A stretch of 64,000 nt of DNA, from positions 5,026,052-5,090,051 of the forward strand of contig CM060080.1 in the NCBI GenBank assembly GCA_030533445.1. The letters are read 5' to 3'. Position 1 is the stretch's first letter. Each line of letters starts with the position of its first letter. The notes beneath the pieces are model-generated. The model had not been told where the DNA came from and searched no databases. It saw nothing but the letters and a program-made list of their open reading frames with translations. Source of the stretch: Cyprinodon diabolis (lineage: Eukaryota; Chordata; Actinopteri; Cyprinodontiformes; Cyprinodontidae). Positions 22,680 through 34,707 of the stretch are shown here, in pieces. The translations under genes and the position numbers were made by a program.

Positions 22680-22904
22680 GTGAGGAAGGTGTGGTTGGTA
22701 AGATGAAAACATAAAATCTTAGGAAACAGCAAAATTACTCTCAAAACCTCTACTGATTAAAACGTTTTTCAACATTTAATTTCTGAACTGCATTTTTTAC
22801 AAAGTTCCCATTTACATAATGTTTTGTTTGCTTTTAATAATAATAATGGAAAAAAAGTCACCTAATACCTCTAGAAATGAGCAAAGCTGATTGAGACACT
22901 GTAG
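22680..22904. other. Unassigned spacer
   Basis: Nothing is recognised. Confidence 0.5.
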
Positions 22905-23404
22905 GCAAATGCGATCCACATATGTTTTTTATGCCCTCATGCTATTCGTTTTTATGGCAGTCAGAACGGCCCAATTCTGATCAGTTCACCCACCAAAAAT
23001 CTGACTGGTCCCACTTCTATACTGTATGTGGTACTAAATCAGATACATATCTGATAGTTTTGAAAGCATCTGCAGTCTGAAAGGCCATGTAACATTTCAT
23101 CCAATTCTCATTTTATCATCCAGGCTCATTCATACAGGATACTCTTTTTAACCTTTTGTTGCTCTTGTTATGATGTGATCATAATACTGTCAACAACTTC
23201 CTATAGCACAGAGATGTCTACATACGTTATTACTTCGTAAATAGTGCCCTGCTGTCCTTCTGTATATAATGGTCACATTCGGGCTGTAAAACCTTCAGAC
23301 TGGTGTTTAATGATGGGAGTCTGAGTGAGCATGCAGAAAATATCCGATTTCATCAAGAAATCAGATTTTAGCATTGAGCCCTGCAGTATGAATGTAGCCT
23401 TCAT
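22905..23404. mobile_element. Possible degraded DNA transposon
   Basis: Read on the minus strand the right end starts AAGGCTACATTCATACTGCA, followed by several ATCCGATTT/ATCAGATTT-like phrases, as in a common group of fish MITEs. The left end is too diverged to show a matching inverted repeat, and no target-site duplication was found. Confidence 0.35.
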
Positions 23405-23546
23405 CTAATATCTGTAACTGCAGCAGAAGCAGTTTTACAAAGTTCTCAGTCAGGAATACTGGTTAGAAAAATTCATGCTAGACTTTTAAAGTTTTATCTG
23501 TAAAAACATTTTAAATTAAGGTGTAAGTATATGAAAACTTCTTCCC

Positions 23547-23596
23547 TGCCATGGTAATGCATAAGGTTATAGATAACCTTATGCATTACCATGGCA
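23547..23596. repeat. Perfect 24-bp inverted repeat with 2-nt spacer
   Basis: The left arm starts tgccatggtaatgcataagg and the right arm is its exact reverse complement over all 24 bases, with ag between them. No transposon end or gene adjoins it. Confidence 0.95.
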
Positions 23597-23604
23597 CACA
23601 AACA

Positions 23605-24499
23605 TACAACAGCTGTGGATAATTTACATTTATTCACACCATGCAGAGCTTAATCCTTATTATTTATACTGAAAATTAAATCAGACATCTGTTTGGTTGT
23701 TGTTTTTTTTCAAAAAATAATGGAAGAAGAACAGCTGTTTGATCCACAGAAACTAATGATGTCATGGCCAGATTCATCAGCAGGAAATGCAACACTGAGC
23801 GCTGTCACTCAGCAACAGAGAGTTGGCAGGAGCAAGGTGTCTGTTTGGAAAAGTCACCTGCCAATCATTTCGGAGAGAAGTGCGGAGGCAGGTGGGCTGG
23901 CCAATGAGATCAGGTCCCAAAGCAGCAGGCCCCAGGAACAGGAAGTGAACCACCATCTGGAGTGTAGATGAGCTGTAATAGGCAAGTGAGAGAAAGCGAT
24001 GACATGCTGTAGAGACGCTGGTGGAGGGTGCTGCTGGATATAACAGGGGCGCTTGGACCCATGTTGCCACACCATGCGGTTGATTCTTGCACCGTCTTAA
24101 GGCTGTGCATTTGAGCCCAGTCTTCTTGTACAGTAAAGGAGGATAATATCGAAGGTGATTGGTGTAACACTGTATATATTGATCCATCCAGAGTTTTCTA
24201 TTTTAACTTTCACTGCATCACTTTATTAGTCTACAATTTGCTAACTCAGAAAAATCACTTGAAATTGAATGTAGATTAAACAAATTTGAAACTAAGTGCT
24301 GCATAACCGAAGAGGGGAGAAGAGGAGAAACATCTGAAAATTGACTGTAGAAATTAACTTTCTGTCTGTGTAGCCTCTATTTATTTAATAAAGATCTATA
24401 AGCCTTTCAATAACAGTGAAACATTGTGTTGGCCATGCAAAGATTTAAAATCAAAGGCTGTTAGTCTTAGCTGTTAGTCTGTGCGAATACTTATGTATC
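23605..24499. other. Unassigned non-coding sequence
   Basis: No gene is recognised. Frames of 73-136 codons at 23693-24187 overlap on both strands without motifs. Confidence 0.5.
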
Positions 24500-24625
24500 T
24501 GTGTTGACCTTTGATGGACTGACGACATGTCCAGGGTGTGCTCTGTGTCTTACCCAAAATGGGCATCAGTCCCCTATGAGCCCGATAGACATATGGTAGA
24601 TGAGTGGATGGATGGTTTGTAATTA
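24500..24625 (+). mobile_element. RTE/SINE tail fragment
   Basis: The stretch gatggactgacgacatgtcc followed by agggtgtgct and an end in gagtggatggatgg is a diverged copy of the RTE-type tail seen at about 20140-20258. Only the 3' part remains. Confidence 0.65.
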
Positions 24626-24748
24626 TTAATGTAGTGTAGTTTTTAAAGCATTCTTTAAAGCATCTGCTATTTGTTCCTTAATAACAGATTTGTCTCTAAA
24701 AGTCATTTCGAAGTAATGCTGAACATGTGGTACAATCAGCGAAGTTAA

Positions 24749-25381
24749 GGCCCCGTCCACACAAAGTCAAAACGAACACGAAACGCTAATATTTTCCATA
24801 ACGTTTGTCGTAAAGACGGAGACGTAAAATAAATGTCATCGTCCACACGAATGCATGAAAACGCTGCAAAATGTATGCCAGGCCTGTAAGTGGCGCTGTG
24901 GTGCCAAAGCAAAAATAGGCGACGAAATGTTGGGCATGCGCACTAATATTTATACATGGTTGCCCTGCTGGTCCATTTTCGTGGTTCAGTCAAATTCAGG
25001 TGCTGAACTATGTCGTCGATATTGCTCTGTTCTTCCTGGAGATATTCCAGAAGAAGAAGATTCTGTTGTAAGCCCGACAGCAGGGTGAGTAGCATTAGCA
25101 GCAACCATTCAACACAGTACGGCGCCATTGTTGTTGTGATACTGTGTCGCGCATTCATGTTTAGAGGCGACGCTATGACGCATGCGTGTAAAAAAAAAAT
25201 GCGGTTAGAGCTTAAAGATGGAAACGCGAAAACAGCGTTTCAAAATCTTCCCACTCTGAAGGCTGAATAAAAAAAAGATCGTTTACAGACCCCCGAAACG
25301 CCGGCTTCGTGTGGATGAGAGGCTGGTTTGGTGAAAAATTTGTGCGTTTAGGCCAGGGTTCGGCTTCGTGTGGACGGGGCC
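24749..25381. mobile_element. MITE with GGCCCCGTCCACAC ends and TAA TSD
   Basis: The left end ggccccgtccacac is mirrored by gtgtggacggggcc at the right. The trinucleotide taa flanks both sides (24746-24748, 25382-25384), which fits PIF/Harbinger target preference. The interior is CpG-rich and has cgaaaacg-like motifs repeated near both ends. No transposase is encoded; the 77-86-codon frames inside lack motifs. Confidence 0.82.
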
Positions 25382-25384
25382 TAA

Positions 25385-27470
25385 ATCCAGCAGTTATTTT
25401 TTAGTTTTGATGGACAACATTAGTAAAGGATATAAACATCATGAAGACAAGATAAACAGTCAGCCTGCAGCTAATGCCAAATTTGCTCAGAAGCAGAGAA
25501 AAAAATAGTCACGTCCGTGGCATTTTTACAGCTAAACATGTAGGAAAAAAGGGGATTTTGTTAATTTAATTAAGCATTAAGCTCACCAACAACAGCACCC
25601 AGTAATCTTGGTGCCCTTTCTATTTTCTTCTGATATCTTGACTTGCAGCAGAGTTGCATTGTCAGCACAGTCTCACACCCAAGCCATCAAATAATAACAT
25701 TTAGCCAAGGCCCATGTACGTCAGATACTGATGCTGATTAAAGCCCAGGGTACGTGAAAGGTTGAGACAGGAACAGGAACTGCAACTACTTCCTCCGGTA
25801 TCCCCTGGAGGAAGTGATTGCTTGGTTCAGGTGTGTTGGACCAAGGATGAAACTAAAAGTTGCAGGATACCGGCCCTCAGTAACTGACTTTGCCCACCCC
25901 TACCCTAACCTGTAAACCTAAACACTCACTAGTATACATGTTACCATACACGCATCAAGGTACTAACAATAACTTTATAGGCTGAAATTTAAGTTGCCGG
26001 TCATGTGATACAATGTATTCAGCCTGTCATGTACCATGCGTTTCAATATATGATAGGAGAGTTACTCCAGTCAGTATATCCTGTTTTCAAGTGGGAAGAT
26101 ATTTTGATTCCCATCCAGTAACCTTTTTAAATTCCTAATTTTAGATATAGCATTGAGTCTTCCCCTTACCTGATACCTGTCCATGTCTCAGAGACATAGA
26201 CAGGTATTAGGTATTGCAGTCCAATTAAGAAGCTAAACGACTGCCCATTCCTTAGGGGCGGACCCGTACGTCCAGTTCAATTTGCATGTTATCTAAGTCA
26301 AAACAAGACTTTGCTTTGGTCCACTCTATAAAGTCTCGACCTCAGCGCTATTTCTGACATTTCTAATTGAAAAAAATTCCTGAATGGGAAGCGAAATGTC
26401 TTCAAACTTGGAAACAAAGTCCAGTGGATTGTTTTTTTAACTTTTTTGGAATGACTTTGACCTGGATGACTGACAATCTTCACCAGCATGCAATCAGTAG
26501 ACTTTGATGCATATACCAAGTGTCAATATTAAACGAGTTGGGAGTGAGAATCTGTTGACATTGTGACCGCTTTGCTCAGATTCCACTGAATCTAAGATTG
26601 TAAAAGTCTTTTAAAAACGCAAAAATCTGGGGAAATTGGCTGTTCTTGGTGAAAAGTTCTTTGAACAGGTTTGGAACTTTTTCACCTGTCCTGACGTTTT
26701 CTGTAATTTAAAGATACTAAAAGTTGTTTGTTAATGCATTTCTAAGTATCTCTTTAGAAAACTTTGACCTTCACAAAAAAAGTTGCAAACATTTACTTCA
26801 CATGATCAGCTGTTTCCACTGCCGGCATCCTGAATGCCAGCATTAGAATCCTTTTTCTTTCTGGACGTCTCTGAATGGCATGAACCATCATTAATACTAT
26901 ATGAAATAATAATTAACTACAACCTAATTATTATTTTAACACATCTATTAACCCTTTAAAGCCCGATCCAAGAATAAAACAAAACAGAAAATTACTTTTT
27001 TTTGGTTTGAAGTCCTTATTTGGCCTTTTACCAAAATATGTAAAAAGAAAAAACAGAAATACATTTTTGATATTAATAATTTATTACCATGCGATAAATC
27101 AAGATTATTTTTTGTGTAGTCTTCTGCCCTCTGTTATCAGGTATATCTGATTGTGTACAATAGGATTTTGAGCAAAGTTTTTACCATTAAATTATGCAAA
27201 AGAAACCGTATGTATCAAATATGATACATTTGGCATTACAGGGTTAAGACCTCAGTCCATTGCTGATCTGTCAATGCTAGCTAGCTACCACCACTTCCTG
27301 TTTATTACAATCAAGCATAACCTAAACATATAATAACATTACACTTTGCATCCACTTTGCATCCACACCAGTGGATGGAAACTGGTCGAATTCATTAGTT
27401 CAAAGTTCACTCAAAATTAGCATGACTTTTGGATGCAAATACATTTACTGTAGAATAACGACTTCCCTGG
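25385..27470. other. Unassigned non-coding sequence
   Basis: No gene is recognised. An imperfect inverted repeat with 16-bp arms (atacctgtccatgtct and its near complement) lies at about 26176-26213. The 73-codon minus-strand frame near 26298-26519 has no motif. Confidence 0.5.
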
Positions 27471-27474
27471 TTAA

Positions 27475-27661
27475 AGCTACAGTGTGTAATAATTACAGGG
27501 ATATACAGTCAGAAATGTAATATATTATACATAACTATGTTATTTATCATCATCTACGAGCTCAGCCTCTTAACCTTAATATTTACGTTGCCTTAGATGT
27601 TCATGTTGCTGCGGTCTGCAGTCTGGACGTTAGATGTCGCTGAAAATTACACACTGTAGCT
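27475..27661. mobile_element. Short MITE with TTAA target duplication
   Basis: The ends are agctacagtgtgtaat and its exact inverse, with ttaa on both sides (27471-27474, 27662-27665). A TTAA duplication is used by piggyBac and Kolobok-type transposons. The 187-bp length leaves no coding room. The inverted right end continues with more than 50 bases almost identical to the sequence starting at 34708. Confidence 0.8.
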
Positions 27662-27665
27662 TTAA

Positions 27666-28400
27666 GTCTGAACTCGAAACTTTGATTCTACAATCTAAGA
27701 TATACATCTATGATTTATCACGGTGCTTATTCCACATCATTCCCAACTACCTAACTTTAAAATTTATAGGAAAATGTCTTTGTGGCACATTTTGCATTTT
27801 TTTACTTACTTGTGGTGCCCCCAGTTCTGTGCCCCTCTGAGCAGTGAGCCATATAGAGTAAACCCAATCATTGCCTGGGGCAAAAAGTGTCAACAATATA
27901 AGAAACTGTTTTTGGTGGGTGAGGAGAATCTATTGATTCTGGCAGTTTATTAAAGCTGTGCTTTGGGACCCAGATTATTCTCACACAGGGCCAAAGTAGC
28001 ACTGTATGATCATCAACGAGCATTAGAGGGCCTATGACATAGTAACCCGCTGTTCGAACTGATTAGAAAAGCATATTTTCTGTCTCTCATACCAGATGCA
28101 TTTGTATCCACCCGAGTTAATCTACACTTTAGCTTCGCTGCATCATTCTGACAGTTATCAATTTGCAAGCTCATAAAGATAAAAATATGAAAACTAATGT
28201 AGCAATAAAACCCAAGAAATTGAATATTATGCAACCGGTTTAATTTGAGGGGAAACAATGAGAAAGAAAATCTATTATGACAATTGTGTGAGAAAATTAT
28301 CTCTTTTCATCTCTCTTTTGTGTTTTTTTATGTAGCAATGATCTTTAATTCTTCTGAAAACAGACAGATATGTAGACAGATAGGTCGGAGGAAATGGAAT
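27666..28400. other. Unassigned non-coding sequence
   Basis: No gene or repeat is recognised. Short frames near 27634-27953 and 28013-28258 carry no motifs. Confidence 0.5.
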
Positions 28401-29690
28401 CAAATCGACTTTTTTTGTACTACATTGACTGAATCATCAGTCTGATTAATAGCATTTAACACCTCATAAAAATAGAGAAGCAATTACTGTGGAAAATTGG
28501 GGGCCAGTGTTACCATCATGCTAATAAGGACTCACTATAATTACATTTATTGCAGCATTGTCACAGAGATTGATAAATTCCCTCTCAATCTTGTTAATCT
28601 TTCAGTAAGCATGGAATTTTACAGGTTTTTTTAATCTCTCTTAACAAGAGAGGAACAAATTTTGGAAGAGAATGAGAAATAGTAAAAAATGTGAGTGGTT
28701 ACTAGTGGAGTGAATTGGGGAAACGGAGAGAGGGATTGTGGAAGAAAAAGAAAGAAAGGAGATATGCTCCTGTCCATCTTGAGTACTTTTCATCCTATTC
28801 CCAACAGAGGGGATATAACAGATAATTACCAACTCTAAAAACTGTCTTTGTGTGCTGCTCTGAAAGGAGAAACTCTCCAGCACTGAAGAGATAAAGCTGA
28901 AAACAAAAGCAGCCTGAATTGGACCAGGATTAGCTTTAATGGTGGTAATTACCAGAGGGGATAACAGCTCAGTCCTCTCTGCCCATCAGTGAGGCCCAGA
29001 GCAGAGGACAGCAGGGGGGGTGGGAGGAAGACCTGAATCGGGGCCGTCCGTTGGCTGCCTGTGTGGCTGCATGGTGGCAGTGCTTTAGCACATTCAATTG
29101 TAAAACACTTGGACGGCCCATCTACGTCTGGCATCTCCTGTGCTAAAAGCCACTACTGCATCTCACTGCCCCAATAATGGCTGTGCATAAAAAAGACTGG
29201 GCCCTCCACACTGTTGCTTCTTGAATTACAATCTGAGCTGATGGCATGGATAAGAGCGCCCCTAAATTACAGCAACGGGGGCACAGAGGCCTCTTTTTTC
29301 TTTCTCTGTTTCCGCTTCATCTTTATTGTGGAGCAACAGCGAGCTGCAGCGTGTTAGCCAATAAAAGCTAATTATTTGGGATGTTGACAGTGATGGAGTC
29401 TGCTGCACAAAAACAAGAGAAATTTGAATGCTGCATGGTGCCACCTTGCACCCACCCGGGCCTCGGACATCAGATGGAAGAATGGAAAGAATTAAGAACA
29501 GCCATGTGCAAGGCATTGAGCTGTTTACAAGGCTTTATTTATCTCATTTGAAATCTCTTCTTCCAAAACCCTCATTTGAATGTCAGCTCTTTTGGCCTAA
29601 GAGCATTGTGTTCTGCATCCAAATCAAATACAATGTCTGAATGTGCAGCTGATTGCCCTCTTTCTCTCTTCTACCACCTGAATACAGAAT
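28401..29690. other. Candidate conserved non-coding region
   Basis: About 1.3 kb without any recognised mobile element, in a window otherwise crowded with them. It contains many homeodomain-type cores (taattacc, ctaatta, attaca) and long stretches of balanced, non-repetitive composition, for instance 28500-28600 and 29160-29640. No open frame shows protein motifs, and frames are short on both strands. Such repeat-poor islands in gene-poor vertebrate DNA are often enhancers, but conservation cannot be judged from one genome. Confidence 0.35.
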
Positions 29691-30593
29691 TACACCCATA
29701 GTTTCTGTGTGGTTGTCTGACCTGCAGTCTATTTGTTTCCTAAAGCTAAGATCAATATAAAACTACCCGGCAGAAGATTAATCTACAGGGAAGCTGAATC
29801 TATAAATCTTCTTAAATATCTACAATATCTTCTGGCCAGCTGAGCCAGACTTCTGCACACACAACCGTGTTAACAAATTTCACACTTTCCTGATCTGAAT
29901 AAATGCTCTCTCTGTGGTAGTTATCTTCCTACTGATCATACCAAATGTGGGAAGTGTATGAAATGTTTGTTGATACGAAAAGAACAACTGTTACTTTCTT
30001 TTAATACTCAGCTCTGGCCCAGAGCATCGTTAATGGGAAAGCATTAACTGGATGCATAACAGATCAATATCATTGCTGCATATTGGGCCACAATAGCTCA
30101 GCAGTCTTGGTCTTCACTGCCTTTGAGTATTGCTGTCCAGTTCATAGCAGAGCTGTAGGAATAGAATGTACACTCCTTTCCTTGTTTTAGTTCTGCCAAA
30201 GTAGCCAGAGCTCATAGCTCTGGTGAGGATATTGTGTCCATTCCCGTGGTTCTTCCTCATTTCTGGTGTCTTCCAAGGTTCCATCATAGACCATCTTCAT
30301 TATCTTTTGAGGTCTAAACAGTTCATGTCTTTTCACTGTGGATTGATTCATTTCCCTTGAGAGGGGAGTAGAATCTAGGGGATTGGCCCTTTGATTGCAA
30401 TGTGACTCTGCAGGCCAACGTAATGTGGTGTGCAAAGACACCGCAACAACAGCTTGCTACATTTATGGCTGTTGTCAGACTCAAAAGTTGAAGGGATGTG
30501 CCAAAAAAAGCTGTGGACAGCAAGCTGATGCAACCTGGAGATGTATGGGAGAGAAAGGACAATCGAATGGAAGGATGCTAGCCACAGCACATA
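29691..30593. other. Unassigned non-coding sequence
   Basis: No gene is recognised; overlapping 79-144-codon frames near 30187-30829 on both strands lack motifs and run into the adjacent element. Confidence 0.5.
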
Positions 30594-30596
30594 TAA

Positions 30597-31276
30597 AGCC
30601 GGCCGTACACGGTGCAATTTTTTCAGTTGTTGCACTCAGCTACAGCTCACACTATACGACTAACCGCAGGGTTTTGTCGGAAAGTGTGAGTTCACAGCTC
30701 ACGATTTATGTTCGGCCCGACGCTCTGATGCGGTCTACCTGCTCACACTGTATGAATAAAAAGCACGTCGGACTCAGCTCCACAGTGAGATGGAGCAACT
30801 CTGACTCATCTATCCGGAGGCCAAACTAATAGAAGGGGAATATTAAGCTTGCTATAGTGAAACGCGCTGCCTTGGCAATTTGTGCAATTTTGTGCTGAAA
30901 GCCCTAAAAAGAAAAGGCAGCAACGTCTTTGGAAAAAAGACATGGCTGAGCAAACATGGCTACTATGGTCTGCAAATTCAACAGACAGAACTATTTCACT
31001 CATTGCACCCCTGCCACACTGCTGTGTTTACATCTGAGAGGAAGAATAAGAAGAAAAATTCTTCTTTGCAAATGCGCCCTGAGCGATTTGCCCACGACGG
31101 TCTGGAGAAAATCTGCCGACCTCACGATTCCCGATCGGGAGGTGGTCGTGAGAGGCTGATCGCCCCTCGTGTACTACACGACTCACGGCGCACGATAAGG
31201 CTGAAAGTCGGCCCGATCGAAAGATTCTCACACGACTGGAAAATAACCCCGAAAATCGCATAGTGTACGCCCGGCT
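30597..31276 (-). mobile_element. Harbinger-like non-autonomous element, copy 3 (inverted)
   Basis: Left end AGCCGGCCGTACAC and right end gtgtacgcccggct are inverted repeats, with taa on both sides (30594-30596, 31277-31279). Read on the minus strand it aligns with copies 1 and 2: the complement of gcaaatgcgccctgagcgat matches their gcgcaaaaaagg/gggcatgc region, and the left part matches the right half of copy 1. It is the most complete uninterrupted copy (680 bp). The 127-codon plus frame inside shows no domain. Confidence 0.87.
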
Positions 31277-31279
31277 TAA

Positions 31280-31898
31280 GTAAACAAACGCTACCAACAG
31301 CTGATGCTACCCACTGCTAGCTCGCTATAGCAATGCTTATAAACACAAAGGCCAAGCATAAAATGGTTCACAAGTCGAAAAAGTTTTTTTAAGAAAAGAT
31401 GTGACTAGTTACACTGCTCCATAACCAATTGGTGACCGTCAACTGTTGCGTTTTCTGTTTTATTTGGAGCAGTTGGAACATTAAGCAAGCATTCTGTAAA
31501 GATTGTAATGGAGTCACTTAAAGAAAGGGACGTTAAAAAAGGGAATAGATCTGTGGTAAATCACTTTGGGTTGATACAGTGGAAGAAGGACATTAAGTAT
31601 TGTCAACAGGGGATTCTAGACTGAGGCCAACAGGGGCCAGTTACACTATAGAACTGGTCCTGGCCCCTGTTATGGTCCCCGTACTGTAAACACAATAGTA
31701 GATAAATTGCTCATGATAATATGCTCTTAAAGTATGTTCTGAAAAGTAGCCAATAAGAGATCTACTTTCTCCGGTTAGTTACATCCTCACAATGACAAAA
31801 GTTGAGATATGAGTGCAATGATAAAGGTCAAAATGCGAGTAGAGTACAGAGAAAGAGCATGAACTCATGCTTTTGACATATTGCGTATAAAGCCTAGT
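31280..31898. other. Unassigned sequence with a small hairpin
   Basis: No gene is recognised. A perfect 12-bp inverted repeat (aacaggggccag...ctggcccctgtt) spans about 31628-31671, with a further inner pairing ccagtt...aactgg. Confidence 0.6.
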
Positions 31899-31903
31899 TT
31901 ACA

Positions 31904-32296
31904 TGTCATGATTCTACCCTTTGTGGACTTCTGATTAAGTTTTTTTTTAAGTTTTCAGTTTTCACTCTTTGTTTTATGTCATTCTGTGTCATTGGTCTGT
32001 TTTCTATTTTGTCCCAGTTTCCTTTCCATAATCTCCTTCTAGTTACTTCTGTCTACACCTGCTCCCCATCAGCTAATTAGTCCTTCCATTGATTCTGTCT
32101 CCATATATACACCTCCTGTTCAGTTACTCATTGCTGGATCCTTGTCATTCTTTTGGTTTATTCCTCCCTGTTTCCTCCTGTGTTTCCAAATTTTCTTTTT
32201 CTTTAGGTTTCTTGTCGAACAGTTCTGGACAATAGATTTTATATTTTTACTTTTTCATCAAATTTTGCAAGCAATCTACATCCACCAACCCTGACA
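31904..32296 (+). mobile_element. Solo LTR (Gypsy-like), 393 bp
   Basis: The sequence begins TGTCATGATTC and ends ACCCTGACA, with ttaca on both sides (31899-31903, 32297-32301), a perfect 5-bp duplication. A TATA-like box (catatatac) lies near 32102. The pyrimidine-rich body with cctgctccccatcagctaat is typical of teleost Gypsy LTRs. No internal region remains. Confidence 0.87.
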
Positions 32297-32301
32297 TTAC
32301 A

Positions 32302-33500
32302 TGTGTGCTTTTAAAATAAAGCTACTTATATGAGTATTTGTTACGCCTGTGCACTTTTGGCAGAATTCTGACCTCATAAAGATGGCTTAAAAAAAAAAAA
32401 AACATGGTCTAAAGGTTAAAAAATAAAGCCAATGTTGTTCAATTTCAATTTAGATCAAGTTATTGAAGCCAGCTCCTGGTTCTAGTGCATTTTTACTGGG
32501 TCAAAGTTCTGGAATTCACAGCATTTAGTAAATGTTATGAAAAGCTTACATATCCAGACTTGCATATTTATAGAGCAAAGTGTTCTATAAATGGAATAAA
32601 GGAGTAGGCTTGGTTCACAATTCATTTTCTTTATATAAAAAATAGTTTTCCCACAGTCAAACGTGACATTATGCCTAAATGCTCGTGTTTAAGAGTAAAA
32701 CCTTTACTCCTATTCCAGTTTTTTTCTAACACAACAAACAGGCCAAATTTGATGTGTTAAGATGAGCCGAACCATGTTGTAAATATCAGCTGCCTTTGAG
32801 CTCAGTCCCTTCATGCAAGAAGACATTAGAATATGAAAGTCAAGGCAGTATGAAGAGAATACTGTTCACAACATGCTGACATGATAACATAATGCTCACA
32901 CTGATTGGAGTAATAAGCCTTCTGTGACAAACACAAGATGTTTATCAGTCTGAGATCAACAGTGTTGTAGCTTCAGGGTGTCTCTGACTTTTGGCAATTT
33001 GCAAACTTAAAGCAAGGGAAAATTGGAAATGATGGCAGTAAAAACTAAGAGTCCCAAAAATGTAATTAGTTTAATTCAAGCAAAACGGGGAAAAGAGTCC
33101 ATTAAAAAGTTTCAGATAAATAATCTCTGCTGTTATTATTTTCTCTGACGGCATTTTTTAAGGACAAATCAAAAGTGCTATTGTCAAAAAGGAAATATTA
33201 AAAAGTGTTTCTTCTTCTTAGCCACTTTCAGTGTTACCAGCGTTGTACTGAAAGGTGCTGGACTGTGCCCTGGGTTAGGAAGCCTGGATGTCACTCAGTG
33301 CGGACAGGCTCATAAAAAGGGGTTGAGTGGCTTGAATTTTTGCACAGCAGGGACTAATATTTTTTCAAAAACCCTGATACATGTTTGTGGTTAAAGCTAA
33401 AAGTTAAAAAGGCGTTTTTTTAGCAGTAATTAATGTTTCACAAATATTTACTGAATAAACCCACCCACCAATTTAACATCTAAAACTTTTCAATTGCTTT
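32302..33500. other. Unassigned AT-rich non-coding sequence
   Basis: No gene, repeat family or site is recognised apart from a short A run near 32390-32402. Confidence 0.5.
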
Positions 33501-33505
33501 ACTGT

Positions 33506-34294
33506 TGTTAGGAATCCAGTTTGTGTGGGTTGTGTTTTTGTGTTTTTTCCCTCCACCACCAGGTGGCGCCTGGTTCTCGTTGGCCCTTTCTCACACCTGC
33601 GGATGGTTGCCTCATTACCTGAGGACTCTTAAGCTGCTGACTGCCACTACCTTCGATGCCAGAGTGTTTGCCAGTTCTGGGTACTCAAACAGAGTTTTTG
33701 TCTTCCTGAGTCTAAACCTTGTTTTTTTTTTTGTCTTTGCCTCTCGGCAGGAAGTCATCCTGCGAACTGGATGTTTTGGAACTTCTCCCCCTGGAAGGAT
33801 TGTCTTGAGCTTCAACCTGAGCTGGGGATTCAAACTGGAGGTTTGGATCCACCTTTTCCCCGAAGGATTGTTTGAGCTTCACACTGAGCAGGGGATTCAT
33901 CTCCACCAGAGCCGTTCAAGTACCAAGGGAAATCTAAGAGGCAGTCAGCTCCTCCGTTCCTCAAGGAAACACCTAAACCTGGGTAAGCCCTGTCCGCCCT
34001 CCAACGAGCAAACCAATTACTGGAGCAAGCCACACCGACTGGATTCAGAGAAAGACACCTTTTCTGGAAACGTCCTGTTGCCTTCACTCCCTTTTGCAAA
34101 TCGAAGCTCAAATTTCCCACTGAGCCTTAACTAACCACATTAACTTCCCCTTCACTTTTCAGTCCCTGTTTGCCAGTGTTCAGAGCAGCACTGGACCCAT
34201 CTCTACCAGTTCTCAATAAACCTGTTAAACCTTCCCCTGGTCTCTCTGATTGGTTTTCTGCATGCGGGTCAGATCTTTGAATAAAATCATGACA
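33506..34294 (+). mobile_element. Solo LTR (Gypsy-like), 789 bp
   Basis: It starts TGTTAGGAATCC and ends AATCATGACA. The 5 bases actgt flank it on both sides (33501-33505, 34295-34299). Polyadenylation signals (caataaac near 34215 and gaataaaa near 34280) lie close to the right end, as expected for U3-R-U5 on the plus strand. A 209-codon frame runs through most of it from the insertion edge (33505-34134) but has no domain I recognise, and its start lies in the flank, so I regard it as chance. The ends match those of the LTRs at 17928-19065. Confidence 0.87.
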
Positions 34295-34299
34295 ACTGT

Positions 34300-34703
34300 A
34301 TTAAGAATAAAGCATCATACAATTACGCAATGTTTAAAACTACCAGCTAAGCATCATAGGGAAGAAAGGAGATTTAAGCTTTAACATCATCTGAGTAATG
34401 GGTAATACATTACAATTTTTTAAATACAACCATCTCTTAGGTAAGAGACAATTAACTGAAAAACAGGTACAATATCTAGTGAGCAGAAGTTGAAGGAAAT
34501 AGTGTTATAAATGTCTGTAAAGGATGGAGAGGCTGATTTGGGATAAGATAAATAGGAAATATTGGATTAAATGACCAATCAATAATAATAAAATGTATTT
34601 ATTTATAAAGCACTTTACATGTGTAAAATTAGATCTCTAAGTGCTACAAAGAAACAATTAAAGATAAGAGTTCATATGCAGTGAAAAAACAAAAAAAAAC
34701 TAC
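34300..34703. other. Unassigned sequence with possible LINE tail
   Basis: Mostly unassigned. About 34578-34670 reads on the minus strand as AAGTGCTTTATAAATAAAT followed by a TTATTATTATT tail, which resembles the 3' end of a fish LINE, but the match is short. Confidence 0.35.
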
Positions 34704-34707
34704 TTAA

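Noticed and set aside
23547..23596. MicroRNA precursor
   Set aside because: The stem is perfect with a two-base loop, too short and too tight for a normal hairpin precursor.
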